From positions 124,001-188,000 of the forward strand of contig NW_008806278.1 in assembly GCF_000400465.1 (NCBI RefSeq): a DNA stretch of 64,000 nt. The letters are read 5' to 3'. Below are positions 46,411-58,273 of this stretch, in pieces. Below the pieces are notes generated by a model that saw only the letters and a program-made list of their open reading frames with translations, had not been told where the DNA came from and made no database searches. The translations under genes and the position numbers were made by a program. The first letter of the stretch is position 1, and each line of letters opens with the position of its first letter. The stretch is from Wallemia ichthyophaga EXF-994 (Eukaryota > Basidiomycota > Wallemiomycetes > Wallemiales > Wallemiaceae).

Positions 46411-48818
46411 TTACTTCTCTACTTTTACAATGTCCTTTGGTTTAGATTCTTCAGCCGAGCTACACTTGACAGCACTCAATGGTGTCACTGTCATAATGGC
46501 AATCGCGAGCACGCTCTCTACACGCTCCTTAAGGCTTTCATCGGGGGACTCCACATGCTTGGCGCAGATTAATTAGCAAGAAGAAAAAAATTGCTCATAC
46601 TCACCATCGTCTCCACGTTGATCTTAACTTCGTTGTCGTCGACATTGATGATCAATTTGTGCTGATTATCAACCTCCTCATGGTTTATCTCACCAAAGTG
46701 AGCATCCAGTAGTGCCACTATCTTGTCCAATTTCATCGCAAACTCCTTTACATCTTCTACAGCTTCTTCTTTCGAGTGTTCATGCGCGTGTACACATGGT
46801 GTACTTGTCACTAGATTGCCACGTTAGATTAACTTATGAACAACGCTTTCACTTACTTTTCACAGACACGGGACTCGTCTCAACACTCAATGTCAGTGCC
46901 AGCACTGAGTCTGCAATAGCATCATTCATGGCTCCTGCCTTCCATTCGAGTAGAACATTGTTTTCTTCAGCTTGCTTGATATCTACAGTGTCCATTATCT
47001 GACTTCATGTGAGCATTCCGCCTTTTCAAGATTCAACACCAAACTCACTCTAATAGTTCGCAGACCGTCGTTGTCGAAACCTTCATCGACACTTCCATAC
47101 ATTCCCTGCAAATGCCATCTAATTAGCTCCCATCCGACACTTAGGTTGACTTTTTGTTGCTGAATGATGGTATTGGTAGCGAGACCAGCAAAATCCTTCA
47201 GATCAGCTCTGTCCAAAAGGGTATAAGTAAAGTCTTTGTTCACTAGCAAGCCCTGCACTACTTCGCCTTCAGCTGGTTGCTTCTCTGCCAGTTTTCCGAT
47301 AGCCTTGGCAGTCATCTCCGGTTTAAACTCAAGCCTGAGCGGTTCGGCGTTCTTTGGCATGTGCACCTTTATATCTAATCCTCGATCTGCATACCTACTC
47401 CTAAGAGCGGCCGCTAATCTAGACATATTCATTAATGCTCCATGGACTAAAACGACATGCTGTGGTTTGATTTCATCGATAAATTGAGTATTCTGAGTGA
47501 AGTCTACGTGTGCACTGAACGATATGTAGTCTACGCTAAGCTTTCTAGGTATTTTGTTGCCATTTACACCAATAATCTCGTCAGGTTCATTGACAATGCT
47601 GTGTGCCATTGTACCTTCAACGGAATAACCACATATAATCAGACCGTTCTTTGGATCTGGCGCCCATCTCTCCAGTAGCTCTCTTGAAGTCCCACTCTGA
47701 AGCATACCGGGTGATGCTAACATAACACATGGACCCTTATCCTGCCACTTCCTTAGATCGCCTAATTCACTAATAAATTTGAATTGAAATGGGTTTTCAC
47801 CACTGTCGAATCTTCTGTTGATGTTTTTATTCATTGTACGAATATAAGCCTGATACACCGCCATGCACTTTCTGGCTAGGTTAGATGCATAGTAAATTGG
47901 TATACTGTGTAGGTCAGGATTCCGCTGCCAGTATTCATCGAGAATCAACAACAATTCTTGCGCTCTTCCTAATGCAAACGACGGCATCAGTACACGACCA
48001 CCGCGACGAATGATGCTGTGAACGAGTTCTTGATATTGTAAGCCTTAAGAGCTTACAAACGAAACTAAATACGCACCAGTAAAACGTTTTTCCTTTTCAG
48101 GTCTGTTCTCAAGCGTCTGTACACCATACGTGGACTCAACGATGAGCACATCAGTTTGTTCTTTCGGGATTTCTGCGGCATGCAAGTGCCTGTCTTCTTC
48201 TCTGCTGTAATCACCAGTGTAAAGCACTTTCAGACCGGCAATTTCAATCAAAAACATAGCAGCACCCAGAACGTGACCAGCAGGATAAGGTGTGAATCTG
48301 ACACCACTCGCAGGGACGATTTCCTGGTTGAAATCAGAAACCTGAATACTTCTCCAACTGGCAATCATTTCAGTCTCAGTAAAGAGTTGATCCTCAGCGG
48401 AAGTGGTTGATATTCTGACGAAATCCTGCATCATGAAACGATAGACGGCTTTTGTTGGGCTTGTCATGTAGACTTTCCCGTTGCCTTCCTTGAAGTTAGT
48501 TTTCTCCATGATATAAGTGAGCGCAGCTGCATGATCCAAGTGAAAGTGAGTGATGAGCAGTGCGTCGACAGTTGACCAGTCGAGCTCATCGATGAAAGGT
48601 AAAGCGGCCAAGCCGGTGTAAGCCGGATGAACTCCAGCATCGCAGACTATACGCTTTCCCTTGTATTCAATTAAGCAGCAAGATCTACCGACTTCCTGAC
48701 CAGCACCGAGAAGCGTGATTCTGAGCTCGGAGTCACCGATTTTTGTAGTTTTCTGCGGCGGCTGATTTGGAGATATAAGTACATCGAATTCATTCGGGAT
48801 ATGCCTCTTTGCAGACAT
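46411..48818 (-). CDS. YSH1: mRNA 3'-end endonuclease Ysh1/CPSF73
   Basis: Zinc metallo-beta-lactamase/beta-CASP nuclease that cuts pre-mRNA before polyadenylation. Five exons (minus): 48818-48077, 48028-47049, 46998-46857, 46810-46605, 46557-46411; introns 46-50 bp; about 738 aa. Motifs: LGAGQEVGRSC, HFHLDHAAAL (HxHxDH), PYPAGHVLGAAMFLIE, YTGDYSREEDRHL, then beta-CASP motifs MPSFALGRAQELL, LASPGMLQSG, and VDYISFSAHVD. The last three exons give the C-terminal domain ending SKPKDIVKVEK. All catalytic ligands are present, so this is the active nuclease rather than a CPSF100-like paralog. It is divergent from the Mtf1-like gene, with 69 bp between starts. Confidence 0.96.
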
Positions 48819-48887
48819 TTGATCTTGGTGGTGTGAGAGAGAGGCCCTTGAACAGCAACGAGCACGAGCAGAGCAAGTAGATGAGAG

Positions 48888-50162
48888 ATGCTGCTCAGCA
48901 GAACAATCAGCACTAGACTGCTACTTAGATCCTTCTCCACGGCCTCGCATCTCCCAGCCAAAGATACTTGGAAGAAGGAATTCACCTTCTCCGGGACAAA
49001 GCTCAGGGGCAGGGACACTATATCTTGCTTAGATACCGCTAGACGCTTTGTTCGCTCTATGAAAATTGATAGCATGGGCAGCAGCACCTCCCCGGTGACT
49101 GTGATTGATGCTTATTCCGGTGCGCAACGCTATCAGCAGCAGAAGACGGCTCGCTGACTTTTTACAGGCTTTGGCTTGATTTCTCAAGCACTGCTTGAGC
49201 TGGAAAACGTCGGAAAAGTTATATCGATTGAGCCTGCACAAACATTCGGCAAACCACTCAAATCGCTATCACAACAACACAATGACAGAATGTTGTACAT
49301 CGACAAAGACCCTTACAACTGGCAGGTCTACACTGATTTAGAAAAAGAGGGTCACTTGGACGGCGTCCTAGTCAGACCGTGGGAGGAGATGCACGATCAC
49401 TTTGCAGTATTTATGCAGGTGCCCGCTACAGTACATGGCGAGCAGCTGATTGGACAGTTCTTTCACTGCATGGTCTTCCGTAGCTGGCTGTATAGCAAGG
49501 GAAGAGTACCAATGGGATTGCTAATCAATAGTCCGTCGTATGAGGTGTGTTCTGTTCACTCTCTGGCTTAAGCTAACACTATGCAAGCGACTTGTACACC
49601 TACCAGGACAGCCAGAACGAGGCAGAATAGCAGCAATCAGAGAAGCGACGTCTGTGGTAGACGTGCTCTTGCCAGAGACAGAGCTAAGACCAGATGACAA
49701 TAGAATATACCCACAACTTAGGCAGCCAAATAAGAAGACAAAGAAGGCTGCGAATCTGTCCAACTATGTAGGCACAAGGGTCGAGCCATTGGTTAATATT
49801 CTCCCGAACATGCATACGTTAGAGTCATGGGAGTTCGTGACGAGGCAAATATTTGTGACGCGTAAATACAGCCTACGTAAATCACTCAAGTAGGTGGTTT
49901 AATAAGCCTTGAATATATTAACGTCGGTTGAAGGCATCTTGCTGTCAATGCAGACGTTGCCCTCAAAAAGCCTTTGGAAGATAGAGGTGTAGATCTCGAC
50001 AAAGCTGTCAGAGACTTGACAATACAAGAAATTGCTAAGGTCATCGACGCTTTCAACGAATGGCCTTTCAAACCTGAAGTGAGTTTGATGAATCGACGTA
50101 CTTCTTACTGACAAGTGTAGATTCTATATAGGGACGATGTTGATGATAAGTATGCGGCTTGA
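48888..50162 (+). CDS. Mtf1/TFB1M-like mitochondrial rRNA-methyltransferase-fold protein
   Basis: Exons: 48888-49119, 49168-49544, 49588-49889, 49934-50078, 50121-50162; about 365 aa. The N-terminus MLLSRTISTRLLLRSFSTASHL has a mitochondrial presequence character. After the first splice the SAM-binding fold appears: TVIDAYSGFGLISQALLEL then ISIEP. Later blocks fit the KsgA/Dim1-like family (PATVHGEQLIGQFFHCM, RGRIAAIREA). In fungi this family gives the mitochondrial transcription specificity factor Mtf1; TFB1M-type rRNA dimethylase is the alternative. The motif corresponding to catalytic NLPY is not obvious, which favours the transcription-factor role. Confidence 0.68.
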
Positions 50163-51929
50163 AGTTGTTCTCAATCTAGACAGACGCTCTGTTTTGTACA
50201 ATAGTATATTTGGCATGCACTGTTTGAAATCAATCGTGGACATACATCATGTCCCGTGCTGCTCTCTGGATGAGTCAACTTGAGCAATCTTGCTATAAAT
50301 CTGTTGTGACTGGGTATGCAAAGTTTATTCTGGTTTTGGCATGTCTCAAAGCGAGCAATTTGGAGAACAAACATACACACTCCCAATATCTTGACTTCTA
50401 CGATTCCAATGCAACTTTTATCACCCTCCTAATCCCATTATTTACATTTTCCAAATGCGCTGGTCTGAAGGCCAACCCACGATTTCAGAGTTAGGCTGAC
50501 CCCAATTTTCCATATCTATCTCTTGTTCCAAGCGTAAGTAAGGCGCAGTCACAATATTTCTTCCTAGCGCCAATATTGAGTCCTGTAGACGCCACATAAC
50601 GTAAAACATTTATCGCGTTTATAGGGCCGAATAAGTGAGATATTTGGGCACTCAAGGTCTCTACAAGTCAAAACAATCTGTATAAATCAAAGAGGCGTGT
50701 TTTATCCTCCGTATCTATCCTATAGCATACTCTAGAGCGATTTCGGCTCACTACTTCCGATCAACGTGCAGGACGCAATTTGGGGCACCAGGGATCCAAA
50801 TCTGACAATATTATATTCATGAAGTTACCTACCAAGACCTTTTATTTGTAGATCTTGAAAACTCTTCAATCACCATCTGATATGAGTTAGGTGGTAAAGG
50901 AGAATTCCAACTCGGTGGATATTGGGCAAATGAAGGAGTTAAAGTTATGATTTGAGTGCTAGAAAGCTAACAAGAATATTTATGCGGTTATATTATACAA
51001 ATTGCTATTATAAGACTTTGATGTACATATTTTCTCGACTGCTTGGTCATTTGCAGAGTGATCAAGATAAACTTTGTTCGAGAGAATAGTTCGCATTCTT
51101 AATACCCGATAATATTACTAAACGGATAATTGAAATCCCCCTGCTACCTCCTAGAGTCATCTTGAGGTCATTCATAAAGAAGACAGCACAACGCATCATC
51201 AGAGTGTCAGAGACAAATGGAGGCCTTTAGTTTTTTGTAATGTCGCATATTTGTATGCAATACCTTGGCTAGCTCCTCGGTAAAGGAAGTGCGACATCAA
51301 TCACGCTGACAATTCCAGCCACAAGATAACAACGTACAGCGCACGCTTCAGCTCATATTCACTTGAAATTAGGCAACAAAACCAGGTAGTGCGGCACAAA
51401 GCATACAGCGAATGACTGGGGAGGCCTTGGACATCTTGGTGTTTGCACAAGCTTAGCAGATAGTGCTCAAACAGTGGCGCGTGCAGTTGCTATTGCTATT
51501 ATGTGCTAGAAGGCTAATATTCAATCTAGTCTGTCACAGCAAACAAGAGGGTTTATGCGGAGATGCTATGCGTAGAACCAGCGGGCGAGAGATTGAAGTG
51601 GCGGTAAAGATAAATGCAGCGTCGTGGATGAAGCAGGACGCTAATTATTGATTTTAACTGGCTAGCCAACTAATTGGTAGTAAAACATTGTATGATATCA
51701 GCCAAAGAATCACAACCGAGTGTAACTGAGAAGCCTGCACAGTATGGCATCAGATCGGCAGTGCGTGGAATTATATCAAAGGGGACAAGGCTACGGATTT
51801 GATGTGATTACTCATTGACTAATGCTTCGTCATCGACGCTGAACGTGCCTCTGCCCAGTACCTCCAACATCCATCCATCACATCCGCTCAATTTGCAACG
51901 GCGTTTACTGCACTATAATATCAGATACT
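50163..51929. other. 1.8-kb gene-free block upstream of RIB1
   Basis: No supported intact gene. Repeat copy 2 occupies roughly 50255-51270. The remaining 650 bp lead into the RIB1 promoter and show no recognised feature; small frames there have no family resemblance. Confidence 0.7.
50255..51270. repeat. Diverged dispersed repeat, copy 2
   Basis: Same orientation as copy 1 (22020-22990). Matching anchors: CGATTTCAGAGTT (50481), CGTAAAAC then TCGCGTTTATA (about 50592-50612), GGTCTCTA (50656), GTGCAGGACGCAATTTGG..GCACCA (50766), CATCTGATATGAG (50874), TTATAAGACTTT (51008), and CCCCTGCTACCTC (51138). Both copies lie downstream of one plus-strand gene and upstream of another. No terminal repeats or intact frame were seen. 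Confidence 0.75.
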
Positions 51930-53421
51930 ATGTCCAATTCGCCAGTCACACAGACGCATCACGTCTCTGAATCGGACGTTGATGTTCTCAACAGTCTGTC
52001 CAATCCCAGTGCGAAAGTCGGCAGAAAAGCCAACCAAATTGGCAGCAGACGACCTTCTATGGATCCTATGATATTGGCATTGGCAGCAGCGAAGCCACCG
52101 ACCCACAACCACTACCAGCATGACTGGTTCGGTATGGACTGCACCGGTTCGAAACCAAAGCGGTTGCCTACGAATTACCAATCGCAGCAAAAGCCACGCA
52201 AAGAAAGGCTGAGTGAACTGAAGCACGAGAGAAAGAATTCGCGGAGTAAGTATTATCTCATCTTGCCGGCGCATCAGCGTGCTAACCCTTGCCTAATCAG
52301 GTTCAGTGCAGTCGGTGGAAAAGCAACAACTGCCATTGGAAGTCACGTGTCAGGTCAGGACACGCATCCCAACACCACACGGCGAGGTGTTCTGCCATCT
52401 CTATACCAACAACCACGATAAGAAGGAACATCTCGCATTCATCGTAGACCCCGATCAGCTTAAGCGCGAGCACGTCTCAAGCAACGATATACGCTCGAGA
52501 TCCCTCGACGGCGTTCGAGCGGGTGAGAGCGAACTCGACCGGCTCACTAGAGGTGCTTACGTGGGCAAAATCAAGAGATCAGTCAATCAAGTTAACACTG
52601 CGTCCACTAATAATTTAAACGCTATGCCATTCGCACTCAGACAAGAAAATCAAGATCGGTTACCTCCCCTAGTGCGTATACATAGCGAATGCTACACTGG
52701 TGAAACTATTGGTTCGCAGAGGTGTGATTGCGGTGAGCAACTCGATGAAGCACTCCGTCAAATGTTTGTTGGGACTTCCAAAGACCACTTCAGCAAGGCA
52801 CGAGGCGTGGTGGTATATATGAGACAGGAGGGTCGTGGTATCGGTTTAGCTGCTAAACTGCGTGCGTACAACCTGCAGGATCTTGGTCATGACACTGTCA
52901 CTGCCAATGAACTTCTTGGTTTTGGTGCAGATGAAAGAACATACGAAATCTCTGCTTCAATTTTGAGAGACTTGGGCCTCGGCGTTGGTTCATCGGGTAT
53001 TAGACTAATGACAAACAATCCAGACAAAGTCAGTGCGTTGGAAACAGAAGGTATCCCTGTGTATGATAGAGTTGAAATGATACCAAGAGCATGGAAGTGT
53101 AGTCACAATGATGGTGTCTCAATGGCAGACGTTAAGGCTAAACATCTTTTCACAAATCCAGAAAGATTCAGTACAGGGGGTGAGCAGACTCCGAACATAG
53201 CTTCTAATCGTGGAGAAGAGGAGAAGGATGTATTTGCAAAGTCGCTTTCAAATGCAGAGAATGACAGTGGGGATGAATATGCACAACACGTGCTTAGACG
53301 TTCAGGGGCGACACTTATAGGAGCTGGTGCAGCACACGGCGACGATCTCGAACGTTATCTGAGAACTAAAGTGGAGCGAATGGGACATCTTCTCAAGATC
53401 CCGCAACAAAATAAAGACTAA
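51930..53421 (+). CDS. RIB1: GTP cyclohydrolase II (riboflavin synthesis, step 1)
   Basis: Opens GTP to 2,5-diamino-6-ribosylamino-pyrimidinone phosphate, the first committed step to riboflavin. Exon 1 is 51930-52245, intron 52246-52300, exon 2 52301-53421; about 478 aa. The zinc site is complete: RIHSECYTGETIGSQRCDCGEQ (Cys ligands in ECYTG and RCDCG). The catalytic block YMRQEGRGIGLAAKLRAY and the GTP-contacting stretch RLMTNNPDKVSALE follow. A ~110-residue N-terminal extension and an acidic C-terminal extension beyond the bacterial core are usual in fungi. Confidence 0.95.
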
Positions 53422-53496
53422 ATATATATGAGAAAAAGTTAGTAACTATTGTTTAATTAAAATAAGATCAAAGGATTGATTGTACGAGCAAAATTT

Positions 53497-54318
53497 TCAT
53501 TGTAATACGCATTTACCCTGGCTTCCACCTTCTCCAGATGGTGGAACGTTTCTAGACTCTATCTCAGCGAGCATTGACTCAAATGCTTTAGCTGTTGGAG
53601 GTAATTAGCGGGTAATCAAGAGAGATGACATCATAACTGACAAACGTTTTCATTTGCTGCTGCTGAAACCTCTACATACGAAGCATTCAATTCTTTGGAC
53701 ATTTGCTCGGCTTCTTCTCTTTCGACAACGCTGTAGTGGTGTTAGGGTGGCAAGTGGATAAATAGAGAAACCCACCGCTGCTGGACAATGTCGCTCTTCT
53801 GACCAATAACGACAACAGGCAAGGCTTCTAAGCCGTGGTAAGCGAGTAGCTTATCATGAACAGTAGCGACCATCTCAAACGAAGCGCGTGAGGCTAGAGA
53901 GAAGACCAACATGTAGCCGTGGATACCGATAGCGTGTTTGGAGTTAATGAGGGAGTATTCATCCTGTCCAGCGTTTGAATACGTAGATTAAAGGGTTATC
54001 AACCCACCTGACCAGCTGTGTCGAGGATATCGCACTCATACTCAGCGCCTTTGTACTTGATGGACTTTGTGAAAGTTGTTTCGATAGTTGGATAGTAAGA
54101 ATCGACAAAGACGCCTTCAACGAATTGCACTACCAGTGACGATTTTCCTACAAGGCTTAATTAAAGTTTATAAATCCCGTGAGCCACTTACCAACGTTTC
54201 TGGAGCCGATAAGAAAGGAGAGAGGGGGAGAGCAGTCAACTCACCTGCTTCCCAAGACACAGATCTTCCTCCTTGGTTTGTCGCTTGGTTTCGCAGTTAC
54301 AGGCTTGGACGACGACAT
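53497..54318 (-). CDS. RHB1: Rheb-family small GTPase (TORC1 activator)
   Basis: Small GTPase acting on TORC1. Six exons (minus): 54318-54245, an 8-nt micro-exon 54199-54192, 54147-54008, 53963-53776, 53730-53642, 53591-53497; about 197 aa. G motifs: GSRNVGKSS (P-loop, residues 23-31, with RNVG built by the micro-exon), PTIETTFTK (switch I), LDTAGQDEYS, GQKSD in place of the usual NKxD, and SAAANENV. The C-terminus is a CaaX box, CVLQ, for farnesylation. SRNV in the P-loop (Arg at the Ras Gly12 position) is typical for Rheb and predicts high GTP occupancy. The last intron uses donor GTCAGT. It shares a 143-bp divergent promoter with the Spo12-like gene. Confidence 0.93.
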
Positions 54319-54461
54319 GGCGGTGTAGATAAGAGGAATTTAAAAGTGGCTGTATAATATAGCAGGGATTTACGATTTAAATGAGCAAATTGAATATCCG
54401 CGGATTTATTCTTTACAAGTTAAATTCAACGCGTTTGTTAGGTTAAGTCATTACAATCGAA
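54319..54461. promoter_or_regulatory. RHB1/SPO12-like bidirectional promoter with ACGCGT element
   Basis: 143 bp between divergent start codons. It holds ACGCGT (MCB/MBF-type hexamer) at 54429-54434, 28 bp before the SPO12-like ATG, and a 10-bp palindrome ATCCGCGGAT at 54396-54405. Cell-cycle control of the Spo12-like gene is a plausible inference. Confidence 0.35.
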
Positions 54462-54900
54462 ATGGAAAACAAGGAGAACCCGCAAGTAGAGCAATTACAC
54501 CACCCAGAATCAGCTGCCGTTGTCGATGACCAGAATGAGGATAAAGGCGCTGGCCAAAGAGCTTTGCTTGCGCAGAAGTTGAAGCAAACGTGGGTAGCTC
54601 TGGCGCGTAAACAAGCGTGTAGCGTGGCTGACGGTGCATTTACAGCTCAAACTCATTTGTGTCTCCAACAGACAACTTGATGACTCCAGTTACAGCTAAA
54701 TTGGCTAATCATAAGAAAAAGAACTTTTCAAAGTGAGTTTGTGGTGTGTTTGTTGTGGATTAGATACTCATCAGCCTCTCAGAGCTAAACCTGTACAGCT
54801 CACAGACAGATTCCAGTCCACTGTACCTACAGAATCGCCACAAGCTGTCAAAAGACACGACAATCCATTTGACGAAACTCCAAGTGGAAACTCCAACTGA
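54462..54900 (+). CDS. SPO12: Spo12-like mitotic exit protein
   Basis: Small disordered nuclear/nucleolar regulator of mitotic exit. Exons: 54462-54589, 54646-54732, 54783-54900; introns 56 and 50 bp; about 110 aa. The conserved core is built across the first splice: SFVSPTDNLMTPVTAKLANH then KKKNFSKAK, matching the Spo12 motif SPTDxLLSPxTxKL..HKxKHF. No other domain is present. The call depends on this motif only. A potential KEN sequence, a degradation signal for APC/C, is at residues 3-5 (MENKENP contains KEN). Confidence 0.72.
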
Positions 54901-55133
54901 TTCATATTTAAATTTTCTAGTTTGTACAATTTTACACGAGTAAATAGGATATCATTCAATGTATATTTCTCTTTATCGGTCCTTACGCGACGTGATTGAT
55001 TTTCTACGCGTAGAGAAGTTTTGAGGGGAGTACATTGTAATAGCATTAATGTAGATATGGATATGAATGGGTTTTGTTATTCCCTTACCCTTTGAACGGC
55101 TAAATCCCTTCGACTCTAACCACCAAGACTGTA

Positions 55134-57907
55134 ATGGGCTCTAGATTACACGTCGTCAACGAAGAAAAAGAATTTAGGTGAGTTACTCCACCCCTTAAAG
55201 CCATCACTTATCATTTCCAAGCTCTCAGCTCTCTCCCCAACTCGGTGAATGGGGTCTTAGCAACGCTGGATTCAATTACAACGTCGTCAGCGTATTTGGG
55301 TCTCAATCAACCGGTAAAAGTGCGTTAATGATCTTCTATTATGATTTCATCTCACAAAATACCAGGTACCCTCCTCAACAGACTATTTGGCACTACTTTT
55401 GATGTCATGAATGAGAGCCAGAGAAGGCAGACCACAAAGGGTGTGTTGATTCATTTCCACGCCTAATAACCTAACACTACCCAGGTATTTGGATGTGCAA
55501 GGCCAAAGAAATACCTCTTCTCGTTATGGATGTCGAGGGTACTGACGGTCGCGAGCGTGGTGAAGATCAGGTGTGTCAGCCTACGGTCCTAATCACAATC
55601 TAATCACCATTGAAAGGACTTTGAAAGAAAGTCTGCGCTTTTCTCTTTGGCTGCTTCATCCGTTCTCCTTATCAATATGTGGGAGCACCAGGTTGGTCTT
55701 TATCAAGGTGCCAACATGGGTCTTCTCAAGACTGTAATGGAAGTTAACTTCTCCATGTTTATCGCAAACTCTCAAGCCTCGTGTGTCTCCTGCTTTGCGT
55801 AGTGCGATTAGCTGACTCTATTGCGTAGCTTCCCGGAGAGCAAACCACCAAAGACCCTGCTTTTGTTTGTTATTCGCGACCATATTGGTACTACACCACT
55901 TGACAATCTCCGCTCGACATTAACTAACGATATCGAGAATATCTGGAACTCTGTCTCAAAAGTGAGACTGTTGTTTGGGTCCCTTCGACAATTTACTAAC
56001 TCATTTACAGCCTGAAGGCTTAGCAAAAGCTGACTTGAGCGACTACTTTGACCTCGGATTCGTCACACTACCACACAAGCTCTTACAACCAGACGAATTC
56101 GATCATCAGACTTCGACCATCAGAAATGATTACTTTACAAAAAGCACATCTGGAAACTATATTCTCAAGCCGGAATACCACAGACAAATCCCAGCTGATG
56201 GTCTCAGTCATTATTTGCAAACAATTTGGGTATGTAAGTAAGCTTCCCCGTGTCCTTTCTTACACCTCGTAAAGGACAAGGTTCAAAACAATAAAGATTT
56301 AGATGTTCCAACACAGCAAGAGCTTTTGGCTCAGTATAGATGCGATGAAATTGCTGCAGAGGCATTAAAGGTATTTCACTCCAGGTTAATCGCGGTGAGG
56401 AAACCAGTGGAAGTTGGAAAGTTTGTGCCAGAATTGGGTAAAGTTATGAGAGATTCCAAGAAGGAGGCTTTAGGTTTGTTACTGCTCTTTTTTTTAGACG
56501 CAGCTTATCAAAGATTCAGACATGTTCGACAGTACTGCCTTCCGTTACACAAAAACAGTTTACGAGAAGAAGCGTGAAGAGCTTACGGAAACTATCAGCA
56601 CTACACTCTCTCCCTTATACATCAACCAGGTTAAGAACTTGCACAAGAAGGCAATTGACAGTTACAAAAAGGAGCTTCATGCCAGGCTCAAATCTGACTC
56701 TTATGACTTTTCAAATGTCGTGAAAGAGTCATCAATTCATCATCTCCAGACATTCATTGATCAGGCTAAAGAAATCACCTTAGCTGGTACAGACTGGTCT
56801 TATATTGAGACATTAGAGCAACTCAAAGTCGACATCGATACAGTATCGGCAGACTGTAGATCTGATGAGCTCATCAAACTCTTAAATCAACTTGAGGTGC
56901 GTGTTGATTAAAGTGGTTAACAAACAGCTAATTATAATTATCACAGCGCTCAATTCAAAAGGACGCAGGTGAATTTGTTGAAGTATCTCTGAACAACCCA
57001 GATGCAGAGATGTGGGATAAAGTACTAGATAGATTCAACGCTCTGATAGAGCGCTCGAAGACATCTTACGTCACTAAAGCCAAGAGACTGAATAGTACAG
57101 ATCAGGAAATTAAAGCTACCACAGGCAGTTTGTTGCGTAGAGCATGGATTTCGTTGCGCAACAAGATCGAAGAGCAGTGTTCGGAATCAATCTTGTTGTT
57201 CAGGTTGAGAACAATATTTGAAGACAAATTCCGTTACGATGATAAAGGTATACCCAGGGTGTGGAGACCTACAGATGATATAGAAGCTATCTACGCTGAT
57301 GCAAGAGAGTACACACTACAATTATTGAAATTATACCGAAACATTAAACCTCAAGACATTAACAATTTGTTCACATATCCTCAACTCGATGATAGCGTTT
57401 TAGACATTATAAAGGTTTCAGATCTTGAAGAGTCGTACAACTATGAAGAATCACTTCAAGTGCTAGGTGAAGCAAAAGAAGCACAGCTTGCTGGTAGATT
57501 CAAGAAGGACGCTGATGCTATTTATGTTGAAGCAAAACGTAGTGTCGTCAGCTCTATTTCCAAGATACCGTTATGGTTCTACGTTGCATTATTGATATTG
57601 GGTTGGAATGAGCTATGGGCTGTTCTCAGTAATCCGCTCTATCTAACCTTATCGATACTTGGATTAGTCACTGCTTATTTCGTCTATACTTTAAACCTCG
57701 GTGGCCCAATCAGCACAATCTTAATGACAGTTGGGAAAGAAGTAGGTAGTGTTATTATTATAAGCTGTGTCTAACATCGCATCCAAGGTTAACAGAATCA
57801 TCGTTGATAAAATGATAAACATACAAAACGAAGCTAGGAATGCAGCAAATGGAGCTGCAACACCAGAGGCCAGCTCAGATGTCAACAAGAATGCAGCCGC
57901 TTCTTAA
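55134..57907 (+). CDS. SEY1: Sey1 ER-fusion GTPase (atlastin/RHD3 family)
   Basis: Dynamin-like GTPase that fuses ER tubules into a network. Eleven exons: 55134-55177, 55222-55319, 55366-55440, 55485-55570, 55617-55780, 55829-55961, 56011-56229, 56275-56473, 56520-56896, 56947-57741, 57788-57907; introns 44-50 bp; about 769 aa. Motifs: P-loop GSQSTGKS (residues 41-48), [17 protein letters not shown] (switch I region), [14 protein letters not shown], and IRDH as the RD motif. A long helical bundle follows, then a hydrophobic hairpin ([18 protein letters not shown] and [19 protein letters not shown]) and a short cytosolic tail. The intron at 56474-56519 has a poor donor (GTTTGT) but is required for [15 protein letters not shown]. 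Confidence 0.95.
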
Positions 57908-58273
57908 AATAGATATTTTGTATATGGCGATTACAACATGCTTTCTGGATCGATTAAAGTGTGATTGAGAGGCGCTGCAACATAGACACTGATACTTTTA
58001 ACTGGATAATAGAGCCATGAATGTGGTAATGGAGTGATATTATTGATATGACTTAATGACGTGTTGACTTATTACCTATTAGCGGAAAGGACATTTAAGT
58101 CGTTTACAAGGTTTGGCAGTGTTAGATGGGTATCGGATGTCCTTCCAAAGCTGGCTATGGCGCTATTACAGACTTGCAAGCTAATATCGAGTGATCAGCT
58201 GACCACGTCTTTTCAGATAAGATCGGACTGAATAACTTTTGCATTTAAACTTCGACAAGCAAATAATTACATA
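57908..58273. other. SEY1-transaldolase intergenic
   Basis: 366 bp with no gene seen; it should hold the SEY1 3' end and the transaldolase promoter. Confidence 0.5.

Noticed and set aside
51463-51651. Small open frame of 62 codons upstream of RIB1
   Set aside because: No homology, no codon bias, and no splice-compatible neighbour; chance frame in a gene-free block.
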